A stretch of 9,195 nt of DNA from JAICJJ01 sp039809985 (GTDB taxonomy: Bacteria; Chloroflexota; Chloroflexia; Thermomicrobiales; UBA6265), in contig JBDHWC010000107.1 in assembly GCA_039809985.1 (NCBI GenBank), positions 1 through 9,195 of the forward strand, read 5' to 3'. The position numbers and the translations under genes are program-made. Within the stretch, counting starts at the first letter, position 1; every line of letters begins with the position of its first letter. Under the pieces are notes generated by a model. That model worked only from the letters and a program-made list of their open reading frames with translations. It was not told the origin of the DNA and made no database searches. This document shows, in pieces, positions 1-5,940 of this stretch.

Positions 1-1002
1 CGCGGCCGGGCCGGCAGCCGGGGCGGCGAGTGCCAGCGGCGCGCCGAGGCTCGCCCCGCTCTGGCCGCCGCGGGCGATGACCGCGGCGTCGGGGTCCTTG
101 TAGTGGAGCACCTGCCCGGTGATCGGCGCGCCGGCGGCGACCCGGGCCGCCTTCTGGGCGAAGGCGTAGTCGAGCAGCTGCTCGTTGTCCTCGTACCAGA
201 TGTCGGGGGCGACGCCGTCGAGCGTGACCGAGATCATGGTGCTGCCGTCGCGCTGGGCGACCTCGATCAGGCAGTAGCCGGCGTCGTCGTCGTAGCCGGT
301 CTTGCCGCCGAGCAGACCGGGATAGTGGCCGATCAGCTTGTTGGTGTTGACCAGGTCGTAGCCTTCGATGTCCGCCTCCTCGGTCCCGATCGGGCGGACG
401 AAGCGCGGGTACTTGACGGCGTACATCATGAACGTGGCGAGGTCGCGGGCCGACGAGTGGTGACCCGGCACCCCCCAGCCGTCGGGGTTGACGAGGTGGG
501 TCTCGGTCAGGCCCATGTCGAGCAGGCGCTGGTTCAGCCGGCCCATGAAGCGCTGGACCGACTGCGCGGCGTCGGCGTCGCCCGGCTCCGCCCCGAGACT
601 GCGGGCGACCGCGCGGGCGGCGTCGTTGCCGGAGGGGAGGAGCATGCCGTAGAGCAGGTCGTCGAGGGTGAACGTCTCGTCCGGGCCGAAGCCCATCGAG
701 GTCGCCTCGGAACTGACCAAGTCGTCGGCGGAGGTGGTGATCTCGGTGTCGCCGGGGGCGGTCTCGATCGCCTCGATCGAGGTGAAGACCTTGGTCAGGC
801 TGGCCATCGCCACCTGCGCGTCGGCGTCGCGCTGCGCGAACACCTCGCCGGTGTCGGCGTCGACCACGATGTAGTGCTTGGAGGAGATGTCGAGGTTGGC
901 GGCGTCCTGCGCCCGCGCGGCGGGGCAGGCGAAGGTCGCGGCGATCGTCAGGCCGCAGAGCAGGAGCACCGCGAGTCGGGCGGCGCGGCGGAGTTCCGGC
1001 AC
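1..1002 (-). CDS. D-alanyl-D-alanine carboxypeptidase (peptidase S11, PBP5-like), C-terminus off the window
   Basis: Exported serine DD-carboxypeptidase that trims the terminal D-Ala from peptidoglycan stem peptides outside the cytoplasmic membrane. Reading leftwards from a GTG at 1002 gives 334 residues, still open at the window edge. Residues 1-31 are a signal peptide: RR at 5-6, a hydrophobic core (LAVLLLCGLTIAA), and a likely cut after ARA31. All three S11 active-site motifs are present: SLTK (Ser68 nucleophile, Lys71), SGN at 124-126 and KTG at 234-236. The catalytic domain is therefore complete, and only the C-terminal part, usually a further beta domain and membrane anchor, is missing. 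The last visible stretch is Ala/Pro/Gly-rich, like a linker. The GTG is chosen because GGGGAGGAG lies about 10 nt upstream, no other in-frame start is nearby, and the signal peptide begins right after it. The gene is divergent from the pentapeptide gene. Family assignment is firm; the exact paralogue (dacA, dacC or dacF type) cannot be told. Confidence 0.95.
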   Translation of the reverse strand, partial: MPELRRAARLAVLLLCGLTIAATFACPAARAQDAANLDISSKHYIVVDADTGEVFAQRDADAQVAMASLTKVFTSIEAIETAPGDTEITTSADDLVSSEATSMGFGPDETFTLDDLLYGMLLPSGNDAARAVARSLGAEPGDADAAQSVQRFMGRLNQRLLDMGLTETHLVNPDGWGVPGHHSSARDLATFMMYAVKYPRFVRPIGTEEADIEGYDLVNTNKLIGHYPGLLGGKTGYDDDAGYCLIEVAQRDGSTMISVTLDGVAPDIWYEDNEQLLDYAFAQKAARVAAGAPITGQVLHYKDPDAAVIARGGQSGASLGAPLALAAPAAGPAA

Positions 1003-1078
1003 GTGCGTTCCGCTCCTCCCCGTTCGAGTCGCCCTCGGGCAGCGCCGCCCGCGACCCCGCGTCGCCTCGTCCGGTCCG

Positions 1079-1108
1079 ATGCTAGAGGGGCATTGCGGCG
1101 AGCGTCAA
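1079..1108 (-). promoter_or_regulatory. Sigma-70-type promoter for the carboxypeptidase gene
   Basis: On the minus strand TTGACG (1108-1103) is followed after 18 nt by TAGCAT (1084-1079). This is a good match to the housekeeping -35/-10 pattern and lies about 75 nt upstream of the GTG at 1002, in the gap between two divergent genes. It implies an untranslated leader of about 70 nt. Seen by eye; not tested against a background model. Confidence 0.6.
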
Positions 1109-1135
1109 GGCGAAGGTCGGACCGAGCGGGCCGAT

Positions 1136-1144
1136 TGCTAAGAT
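1136..1144 (+). promoter_or_regulatory. Possible extended -10 promoter element for the pentapeptide gene
   Basis: TGC followed by TAAGAT (1139-1144) has the TGn-plus-hexamer form of an extended -10 box, and transcription would start just ahead of the GGAGGTGA ribosome site of the gene at 1164. No convincing -35 box lies 16-18 nt upstream. Weak call based on position and pattern only. Confidence 0.3.
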
Positions 1145-1163
1145 GCAACGCGGGAGGTGACCG

Positions 1164-2549
1164 ATGGGTCGTCTGCTGGCCGGTCTGCTCGTCGCGCTGC
1201 TCGCCCTGCCGGTGCTGCGGTCGGCTGCCTTCTGGCACGCCGCCGACGGCCGGGACGCGGCCGAGCCGGCCGACGGTGCGCGGCCAGAGCCTGAGCCGGC
1301 GCCCGAACCGTCGCCCGCCGAGCGGCCGACCCCGTCGGGCGCTGCCCGACGACGCAGGCCGCTCCCTTGGGTCCGCGCCGTCCTGTTCATCCTGTTGGTT
1401 CTCGCCCTCGCGGCGTCGGTCGGGGCCGTGGTCGCGGCGACCGGCCGGGCGGTCGGCACGGCGATGGGCGACGCCTCCGTTGTGTCGCCGCTGGCGATCG
1501 CCGCAGCCGGGCTCTGGTGCGCGCTGATCGTCTGGAAGGTGCCGCAATGGCAGGCGGCGGCGTGGCGCGGCGACCGCTATGTCGACCCGAAAGAGGCGTT
1601 CGAGGTCGAGAACGGCGCGCGCGGCACCATCGGCCAGCTCGTCAGCGGCCTCGCCATCCTCGCCGGGCTCTACTTCGGCTGGCAGCAACTCGGGCAGACG
1701 ACGCAGAACCTGCAAGTGAGCGAGCAGGGGCAGATCACCGACCGCTTCAGCAAGGCGATCGAGCAACTCGGCAGCGACGAGCTGACGGTTCGGCTCGGCG
1801 GCGTCTACGCTCTGGAGCGGATCGCCCGCGACTCGCCGCGCGACTACGCGGCGACGATGGAGGTGCTCTCCGCCTTCGCCCGCCGGGCCGGCGCGGCCGA
1901 CGCCGCGTCACCGGTCGCGCTCAACGCCCCGGTCGTGCCGAGGCCGCTGCCGCAGGACCTCGAGGCGGTGATGCAGGTGATCGGGCGACGGACGCCGGCC
2001 CAGGTGGCGCAGGAGCAGGCGGACGGCATCGCGTGCCTGCGCCTAGAGGGGGTCCGGCTCGACGGGATCGGCCTCGCCGGGGCGAACCTGACCGGGCTCT
2101 GCCTCGACGGGGCCTCCCTCGCCGGGGCGAGTCTCGACGGCGCGAACCTTAGCGGATCCAACCTCGTCGGCGTCGACCTGCGCGGGGCCAGTCTCGGCGG
2201 CGCGAACCTCGGCAGCGCGCAGCTCACCGGCGCGAACCTGACCGCGGCCAATCTCTCGAGCGCGGACCTGCACGCGGCGACGCTCGTCAACGCCGTTCTG
2301 GACGAGGCGACCCTGCTGCGGGCGAACCTGCGCGACGCCCTGCTCGTGCGCTCGTCGATGCAGAGGGCCAAGTTGTTCGACGCCGACCTGCGGGGCGCGG
2401 ATCTGCTCGACACGAACCTGGCCGACGCGGTGATCACGTCGTCCGACTTGCGCGGGGCGAGGCACCTGACGGACGCCCAACTCAACGCGGCGACGATCGA
2501 CCGGTCGAACCAGTTGCCGGATGGGATCGCGGCGACGCCCGACTTCTAG
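1164..2549 (+). CDS. Membrane-anchored pentapeptide-repeat protein
   Basis: 461 residues; biochemical role unknown. Order of parts: an N-terminal hydrophobic segment (about 4-22), a Pro/Glu/Ala-rich linker (about 32-60), further hydrophobic segments at about 70-92, 107-124 and 156-173, then a conserved block (about 190-240) containing ITDRFSKAIEQLGSDELTVR. A tandem A(N/D)Lxx pentapeptide domain follows (about 292-432, near 28 repeats), which in this family folds as a right-handed quadrilateral beta-helix. The ITDRF...RLGGVYALERIARDSPRDYA block is, from family knowledge, a frequent companion of pentapeptide domains in membrane proteins of actinobacteria and cyanobacteria. The helix most likely faces the cytoplasm, but topology is inferred. 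The start is set by GGAGGTGA three bases before the ATG. Soluble pentapeptide proteins such as MfpA/Qnr protect gyrase by mimicking DNA; the membrane anchor makes that unlikely here. The gene converges on the one at 2565-3191 with a 15-nt gap. Confidence 0.9.
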   Translation: MGRLLAGLLVALLALPVLRSAAFWHAADGRDAAEPADGARPEPEPAPEPSPAERPTPSGAARRRRPLPWVRAVLFILLVLALAASVGAVVAATGRAVGTAMGDASVVSPLAIAAAGLWCALIVWKVPQWQAAAWRGDRYVDPKEAFEVENGARGTIGQLVSGLAILAGLYFGWQQLGQTTQNLQVSEQGQITDRFSKAIEQLGSDELTVRLGGVYALERIARDSPRDYAATMEVLSAFARRAGAADAASPVALNAPVVPRPLPQDLEAVMQVIGRRTPAQVAQEQADGIACLRLEGVRLDGIGLAGANLTGLCLDGASLAGASLDGANLSGSNLVGVDLRGASLGGANLGSAQLTGANLTAANLSSADLHAATLVNAVLDEATLLRANLRDALLVRSSMQRAKLFDADLRGADLLDTNLADAVITSSDLRGARHLTDAQLNAATIDRSNQLPDGIAATPDF

Positions 2550-2567
2550 CGGCGACCCGCGCCGCTA
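2547..2567. terminator. Shared hairpin carrying both convergent stop codons
   Basis: TAGCGGC (2547-2553), a 7-nt loop, then GCCGCTA (2561-2567) form a perfect 7-bp inverted repeat. The first TAG is the stop of the pentapeptide gene. The complementary TAG at the other end is the stop of the minus-strand exported protein. It may end transcription from both sides, but no T-run follows on either strand, so terminator function is inferred. Confidence 0.45.
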
Positions 2568-3191
2568 CATGACCGGGGCGACGCTGCCCAGCAGTTGCAG
2601 GTCGCCGCCGACCAGCAGGCCGTCCGCCGCGTAGCCGAAGCCGGAGCTGGTCGCCGAGGCGTCGGCGGCGCGGTCGCCCACCTTGAGGCCGACCCGGTCC
2701 TGGCCCTCGTTGCCCGGCCCGGCGTCGAGCAGGTCGAGCACGAACGGCTGCGACGCGCCGCCGACCGTCATCTGGCCGAGAATCTGCCGCGCGCGGGGGT
2801 CGTCGGTGTCGGTGACGTACGAGATCGGGCCGGTGCTCTCCAGCGAGAGCCCGTTGTCGGTGTGCGGGTCGATCCAGCGGACGAATCCCGCGGCGTCCTG
2901 CTGGCCGACGTCGGTCAGACGGGTGGCGAAGAGCACGAAGTTGACGTCGCCGTTCCCGGTGCGGACCACGCCGCCGCCGGTGACGCCGGCGAGGCAGCAG
3001 CCGCAGACGTCGCCGACGCAGTCGCACGGATGGCAGACGAGCGAGACCGCGCTGCCGGCGGCAGGCGTCTGCGCGGCGGCGAGGCCGGGAAGCGCGCCGG
3101 CGGCGGCAACCCCCGCCGAGGCGAGCAGGCCGCGGCGCGGCAGGCGTCGACCAAAGGCACGGGCGAGTTCGTCGAAGCGACGGGCGTCCAC
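2565..3191 (-). CDS. Tat-type exported protein with cysteine cluster and beta-rich domain
   Basis: 208 residues from a GTG at 3191, chosen because AAGGAG sits six bases upstream and the encoded MDARRFDELARAF opening resembles exported proteins of Thermomicrobiales. An upstream ATG at 3287 would add 32 atypical residues. The N-terminus has RR at 15-16 and PRRGLLAS with RR at 19-20, then a hydrophobic Ala/Gly/Leu stretch ending near AAAQTP, as in a twin-arginine signal. Right after it comes a six-cysteine cluster, C53-x2-C-x-C-x4-C-x-C-C66. The remainder runs from VTGGG through a beta-rich pattern (VNFVLFATRL, GPISYVTDT, LDLLDAGPGNEGQDRVGL) to LLVGGDLQLL. That order resembles the secreted domain I associate with actinobacterial 'post-COAP-1' proteins; this is remembered pattern similarity, not a search. 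Function unknown; the cysteines could bind metal or form disulfides. Divergent from the apnL-like gene. Confidence 0.8.
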   Translation of the reverse strand: MDARRFDELARAFGRRLPRRGLLASAGVAAAGALPGLAAAQTPAAGSAVSLVCHPCDCVGDVCGCCLAGVTGGGVVRTGNGDVNFVLFATRLTDVGQQDAAGFVRWIDPHTDNGLSLESTGPISYVTDTDDPRARQILGQMTVGGASQPFVLDLLDAGPGNEGQDRVGLKVGDRAADASATSSGFGYAADGLLVGGDLQLLGSVAPVM

Positions 3192-3271
3192 GGGCGGCTC
3201 CTTGGCGAACGACGGGATGACGGGGAGTCGGGAAGCCGAGGCGACCCGGGCGCGAGGCCCCTTGGGTTCGG

Positions 3272-3294
3272 GTATGGTGCCGACCACAGCATAC
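3272..3294. promoter_or_regulatory. Inverted repeat GTATG-N13-CATAC in a divergent intergenic region
   Basis: GTATG (3272-3276) and CATAC (3290-3294) are exact reverse complements 13 nt apart, between the divergent genes starting at 3191 and 3356. This is where an operator for a dimeric repressor could lie. The arms are only five bases, so chance is a real possibility. No strong sigma-70 promoter was found on either strand of this gap. Confidence 0.2.
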
Positions 3295-3355
3295 GTCGTG
3301 CCAGCGCCCCGTGGCGGCTCGTGCCATCGCCGGGGACGGCAAGGGAGCAGGGACC

Positions 3356-5305
3356 GTGACCGAGACCATCTGGAACGCCACCACCATCCCGCCGCGGGCG
3401 ATCCGCTACGGGGTCGACGCCCCGCTCCCCGAGCGACGAACGCTGCGGGCCGGGCCGCTGACCGCCGTGCTCGAGGGGGGCGACCTCCGCTACGTTCGGC
3501 TCGGCGACGAGCTGGTCGTGCTGCGCGTCTACGGCGCGATCCGCGACCACAACTGGGACACGATCGAGCCGGTCTACTCCGACTACACGGTCGAGGCGGG
3601 CGACGACCGGTTCCGCGTTCGCTTCACCGCCGAGAACGTCTCGCCGGACGTCGACTTCGTCTGGCGCGGGACGATCACCGGCAGCGCGGACGGCACCATC
3701 GTCTGCGACTTCGACGGCACGGCCCGGCGCGACTTCGCGCGCAACCGGATCGGCTGGTGCGTGCTCCACCCGATGAGCGTGGCCGGCCAGCCGGCGACGG
3801 TCGAGACGCCGGCTGGCACCGTCGAGGGCCACTTCCCCGACCTGATCTCGCCGCACCAGCCGTTCCTCGACATGGAGTCGCTCACCCACCCGACCCGGAA
3901 CGGGGGCGAGGTGACGTTCCGCTTCAGCGGCGACCTGTTCGAGATGGAGGACCAGCGCAACTGGACCGACGCCTCGTTCAAGACCTACTCGACCCCACTG
4001 CGGATCCCGTACCCGGTTCAGGTGAAGGCCGGCGACACCGTGCGACAGACGGTGACGATCGAGGCCCGCGGCGGCTCCCCCGCCGTGGCGGCGGCCGGCG
4101 GCCCGGTGACGGTCACGGTCGACGCCGGCGATGGCGCGCCGCTGCCGCCGATCGGGCTGATCGCCGCCGGGCACGGCCACCCGCTCTCGACCGAGCAGCT
4201 CGACCGGCTCAACGCGCTCCGGCTCGGCCACCTGCGGGTGGAGCTCGACCTCACGGCCGATGCGTGGCGGGAACGACTGGAACGAGCCGGGACGGAGGCC
4301 GCCGCGCTCGGCGCGCCGCTGGAGGTCGCCGCCCTCACCGGCGACGCAGGGGAGGGATTGGCGGCCCTCGGCGACGCCCTGCGAGGCTTGGCCGCGCCGG
4401 TCGCGCGTCTGCTCGCCTTCCCGGCGTCGGGGATGACGACGACCGAGCCGGTGGCGGGGGAGGCGCAGCGGGTTCGCGACGCCCTCGGCCTCGGCCTGCC
4501 GACCGGCGGCGGGTCGCGCGCCTTCTTCACCGAGTTGAACCGGGCAACCTTGCCGCTCGCCCAGCTCGAGGTCGTCGCCTACCCGTTCGACCCGACGGTG
4601 CACGCGATCGACAACGCCTCGATCGTCGAGACGATCCCGACCCAGGCAGAGACGGTCCGCTCTGCCCGCGCCATCGTCGGCGACCGGCCGCTGGCGGTCG
4701 GGCCGGTCACCCTGCGGATGCCGTTCAACCCGAACGCGACCGGCCCGGCGCCGAAGCCGGCGCCGGGCACCCTGCCGCCGTCGGTCGACGCCCGGCAGCC
4801 GTCGCTCTTCAACGCCGGGTACACCGCCGGGACCATCGCATCGGTCACCGCCGCCGGAGCCGACGCGCTCACCTTCTGCGAGACGACGGGTTGGAAGGGG
4901 GTCATGGAGCGGACCGACCACCCGCTGCGGGTGGCGGCGTTTCACTCGTGGCCGGGGATGGTCTTCCCGATCTGGCACGTGCTCGCCGACGCGGCGGCGT
5001 TCCGCGGCGGCCGGGTCCGCCCGGTCGAGGTCAGCGACACGCTGCGGGCAACGGCGTTGGCCCTCTCGGAGGGAGGCCGCACCCGCGTCGTCGTCGCCAG
5101 CTTCGACGACGCCGACCTGCCGGTGACGGTGTGGGTGCCCGGCGCGACCTCCGCCCGGGTCCGCATGCTGGACGAGACAACCTTCGCGGCGGCGTGCGGC
5201 GACCCGGAGGCGTGGCGATCGACTTCGTCGCCGGTCGCAGTCGAGGACGGCTCGCTGTCGCTCTCGCTGCGGCCGTTCGGGGTGGCGACGATCGACTTCG
5301 GGTAG
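3356..5305 (+). CDS. apnL: D-apionate lactonase-like protein (ApnL family)
   Basis: 649 residues, no signal peptide or membrane segment, so cytoplasmic. ApnL opens D-apionolactone to D-apionate in catabolism of the branched plant sugar D-apiose. I recognise the family from the N-terminal region: YGVDAPLPERRTLRAGPLTA, then VLEGGDLRYVRLG, then VLHPMSVAGQPATVE, HFPDLISPHQPF and FEMEDQRNWTDASFKTY (about 195-211). Three parts can be seen: a beta-sandwich N-terminal domain (1-about 250), a middle part that looks like a TIM barrel (about 265-555), and a C-terminal beta domain (about 565-649). The GTG at 3356 is preferred over one at 3311 because AGGGAG lies about eight bases before it and similarity begins soon after. 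No apiose dehydrogenase, apionate kinase/oxidase or sugar transporter gene is visible nearby, so the substrate is unconfirmed. An older annotation could read 'hypothetical protein' or glycosidase-like. Confidence 0.75.
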   Translation: MTETIWNATTIPPRAIRYGVDAPLPERRTLRAGPLTAVLEGGDLRYVRLGDELVVLRVYGAIRDHNWDTIEPVYSDYTVEAGDDRFRVRFTAENVSPDVDFVWRGTITGSADGTIVCDFDGTARRDFARNRIGWCVLHPMSVAGQPATVETPAGTVEGHFPDLISPHQPFLDMESLTHPTRNGGEVTFRFSGDLFEMEDQRNWTDASFKTYSTPLRIPYPVQVKAGDTVRQTVTIEARGGSPAVAAAGGPVTVTVDAGDGAPLPPIGLIAAGHGHPLSTEQLDRLNALRLGHLRVELDLTADAWRERLERAGTEAAALGAPLEVAALTGDAGEGLAALGDALRGLAAPVARLLAFPASGMTTTEPVAGEAQRVRDALGLGLPTGGGSRAFFTELNRATLPLAQLEVVAYPFDPTVHAIDNASIVETIPTQAETVRSARAIVGDRPLAVGPVTLRMPFNPNATGPAPKPAPGTLPPSVDARQPSLFNAGYTAGTIASVTAAGADALTFCETTGWKGVMERTDHPLRVAAFHSWPGMVFPIWHVLADAAAFRGGRVRPVEVSDTLRATALALSEGGRTRVVVASFDDADLPVTVWVPGATSARVRMLDETTFAAACGDPEAWRSTSSPVAVEDGSLSLSLRPFGVATIDFG

Positions 5306-5342
5306 GCAGGGTTACGGTCCCGTCTCTCCCGAGAGCCGGCGT

Positions 5343-5768
5343 TGACACCGGGGCCGTTGGGAAGCCGCCGCGCCGCGACGAGTGGGGGGATGAGGGGGGC
5401 TTGGCCCTACCCAACCAATTGCTTCCCTTCTCCCGCTGCCTGACAAGGGGAGGCACTCGTTGGGAAGCCGCCGCGCCGTGGCAAATGGGGATGCGGGGAG
5501 GACTTGGCCCTCCCCTGATCCACCCTCTCCCCCTCTCTCGCCGTCTCGGCTGACAAGAGGAGGTATTCGTTGGAAAGCGGCCGCGCCGCGGCAATTGGGG
5601 GGTCGGGGGAGGGCTTGGCCCTCCCCTGATTCATGGTCTCCCCCTCTCCCGCGGCGGCCTGACAAGGGTAGGTATCTGTTGGGAAGCGGCCGCGCAGCGG
5701 CAATCCGGGGTCTTGGGGGGAACTTGGTTTCCCCCAGATCAATTGCTCCCCCTCTCCCGCCGCCGCGG
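5343..5768 (+). repeat. Tandem array of about four ~110-bp GC-rich repeat units
   Basis: Each unit opens with TGACA (5343, 5441, 5551, 5660) and soon reads GTTGGGAAGC or a close variant (5356, 5459, 5569, 5678). A GC-rich block (CCGCCGCGCCG type) follows, then a G-run, CTTGG and a C-run, then a CCCTCTCCC-type tract. Unit lengths are about 98, 110, 109 and about 109 nt. Units 2 and 3 are the most alike; unit 1 is missing bases near its start and unit 4 changes into a different palindrome at its end. Every unit has a central hairpin with 9-nt arms around TTG at the same relative place: 5392-5412, 5495-5515, 5606-5626 and 5715-5735. Probably a dispersed intergenic repeat of this lineage; not matched to a named family. 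Confidence 0.8.
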
Positions 5769-5777
5769 GAGAGGGGG
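5748..5777. repeat. REP-like palindrome, 13-bp perfect stem
   Basis: CCCCCTCTCCCGC (5748-5760), loop CGCC, then GCGGGAGAGGGGG (5765-5777) form a perfect 13-bp stem, followed by CTGGGGGGTGAGGGC. Palindromes of this CCCTCTCCCG...CGGGAGAGGG kind are, from general knowledge, common multicopy intergenic elements in several phyla. Lying between two convergent genes it could also stop transcription in either direction, although it has no T-run. Confidence 0.65.
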
Positions 5778-5836
5778 CTGGGGGGTGAGGGCGTGCCCGA
5801 CGCGCTCGGCCGCGAGGTGCGGCTGCCGCTCTCGAT

Positions 5837-5865
5837 CGGGTACCTCCCCCTGTCAGGCCGCCGCG
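5837..5865 (-). repeat. Inverted partial copy of the repeat-unit junction
   Basis: Read on the minus strand this segment gives CGCGGCGGCCTGACA, then GGGGGAGGTACCCG. That is nearly the same as the plus-strand junction at 5650-5678 (CGCGGCGGCCTGACA, then AGGGTAGGTATCTG), with four or five differences. Unit 4 and the palindrome are therefore flanked by inverted copies of one sequence, making a composite of about 216 bp. Confidence 0.6.
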
Positions 5866-5892
5866 AAAGCGGGGGCTGCGGGCTGTGGCAGT

Positions 5893-5925
5893 CCCAGCGC
5901 ACTCGAGGGAAGCACCAGCGCTGGG
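5893..5925 (-). terminator. Hairpin downstream of the ABC exporter operon
   Basis: CCCAGCGC (5893-5900) and GCGCTGGG (5918-5925) are perfect 8-bp arms around a 17-nt loop. The right arm also lies in a self-complementary CCAGCGCTGG (5915-5924). It begins about 16 nt after the stop of the last permease gene on the minus strand, a usual place for a terminator, but there is no T-run. Confidence 0.35.
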
Positions 5926-5940
5926 GTTCAACGCTCCGTC

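Larger units (their letters stand above)
5306..5940. other. 635-bp non-coding interval between convergent genes, filled with repeats
   Basis: No credible gene lies here. Long open frames exist on both strands, but they translate the same repeated DNA into repeating Pro/Arg/Gly peptides and have no family resemblance or ribosome site. The interval holds the tandem repeat array, a strong palindrome, an inverted copy of the repeat junction and a hairpin just after the ABC operon; these are listed separately. The apnL-like gene ends at its left edge and the last ABC permease gene at its right edge. Confidence 0.85.

Noticed and set aside
103..1527. A 474-codon plus-strand frame across the carboxypeptidase gene
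   Set aside because: Antisense shadow; the opposite frame has a signal peptide and all three S11 motifs.
2915..4978. A 687-codon minus-strand frame opposite the apnL-like gene
   Set aside because: Arg/Asp/Val-rich antisense shadow with no domain; the plus-strand frame has clear family motifs.
5342..5347. A perfect TTGACA resembling a -35 box
   Set aside because: No -10-like sequence lies 16-18 nt downstream and no gene follows; it belongs to the first, partial repeat junction.
2683..5553. A 956-codon open frame on the plus strand, overlapping two genes
   Set aside because: It runs out of frame through the exported-protein gene and the apnL-like gene, and its product is Arg/Pro/Gly low-complexity. 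It is an effect of very high GC content.
5343..5768. A CRISPR array
   Set aside because: The whole ~110-bp unit is repeated, with no short constant repeats and unique spacers of similar size, and no cas genes are present.
5312..5931. Minus-strand frames across the repeat interval
   Set aside because: They translate the tandem repeats into repeating peptides (GRFPT, PPLVS types), have no ribosome site and shift frame between units.
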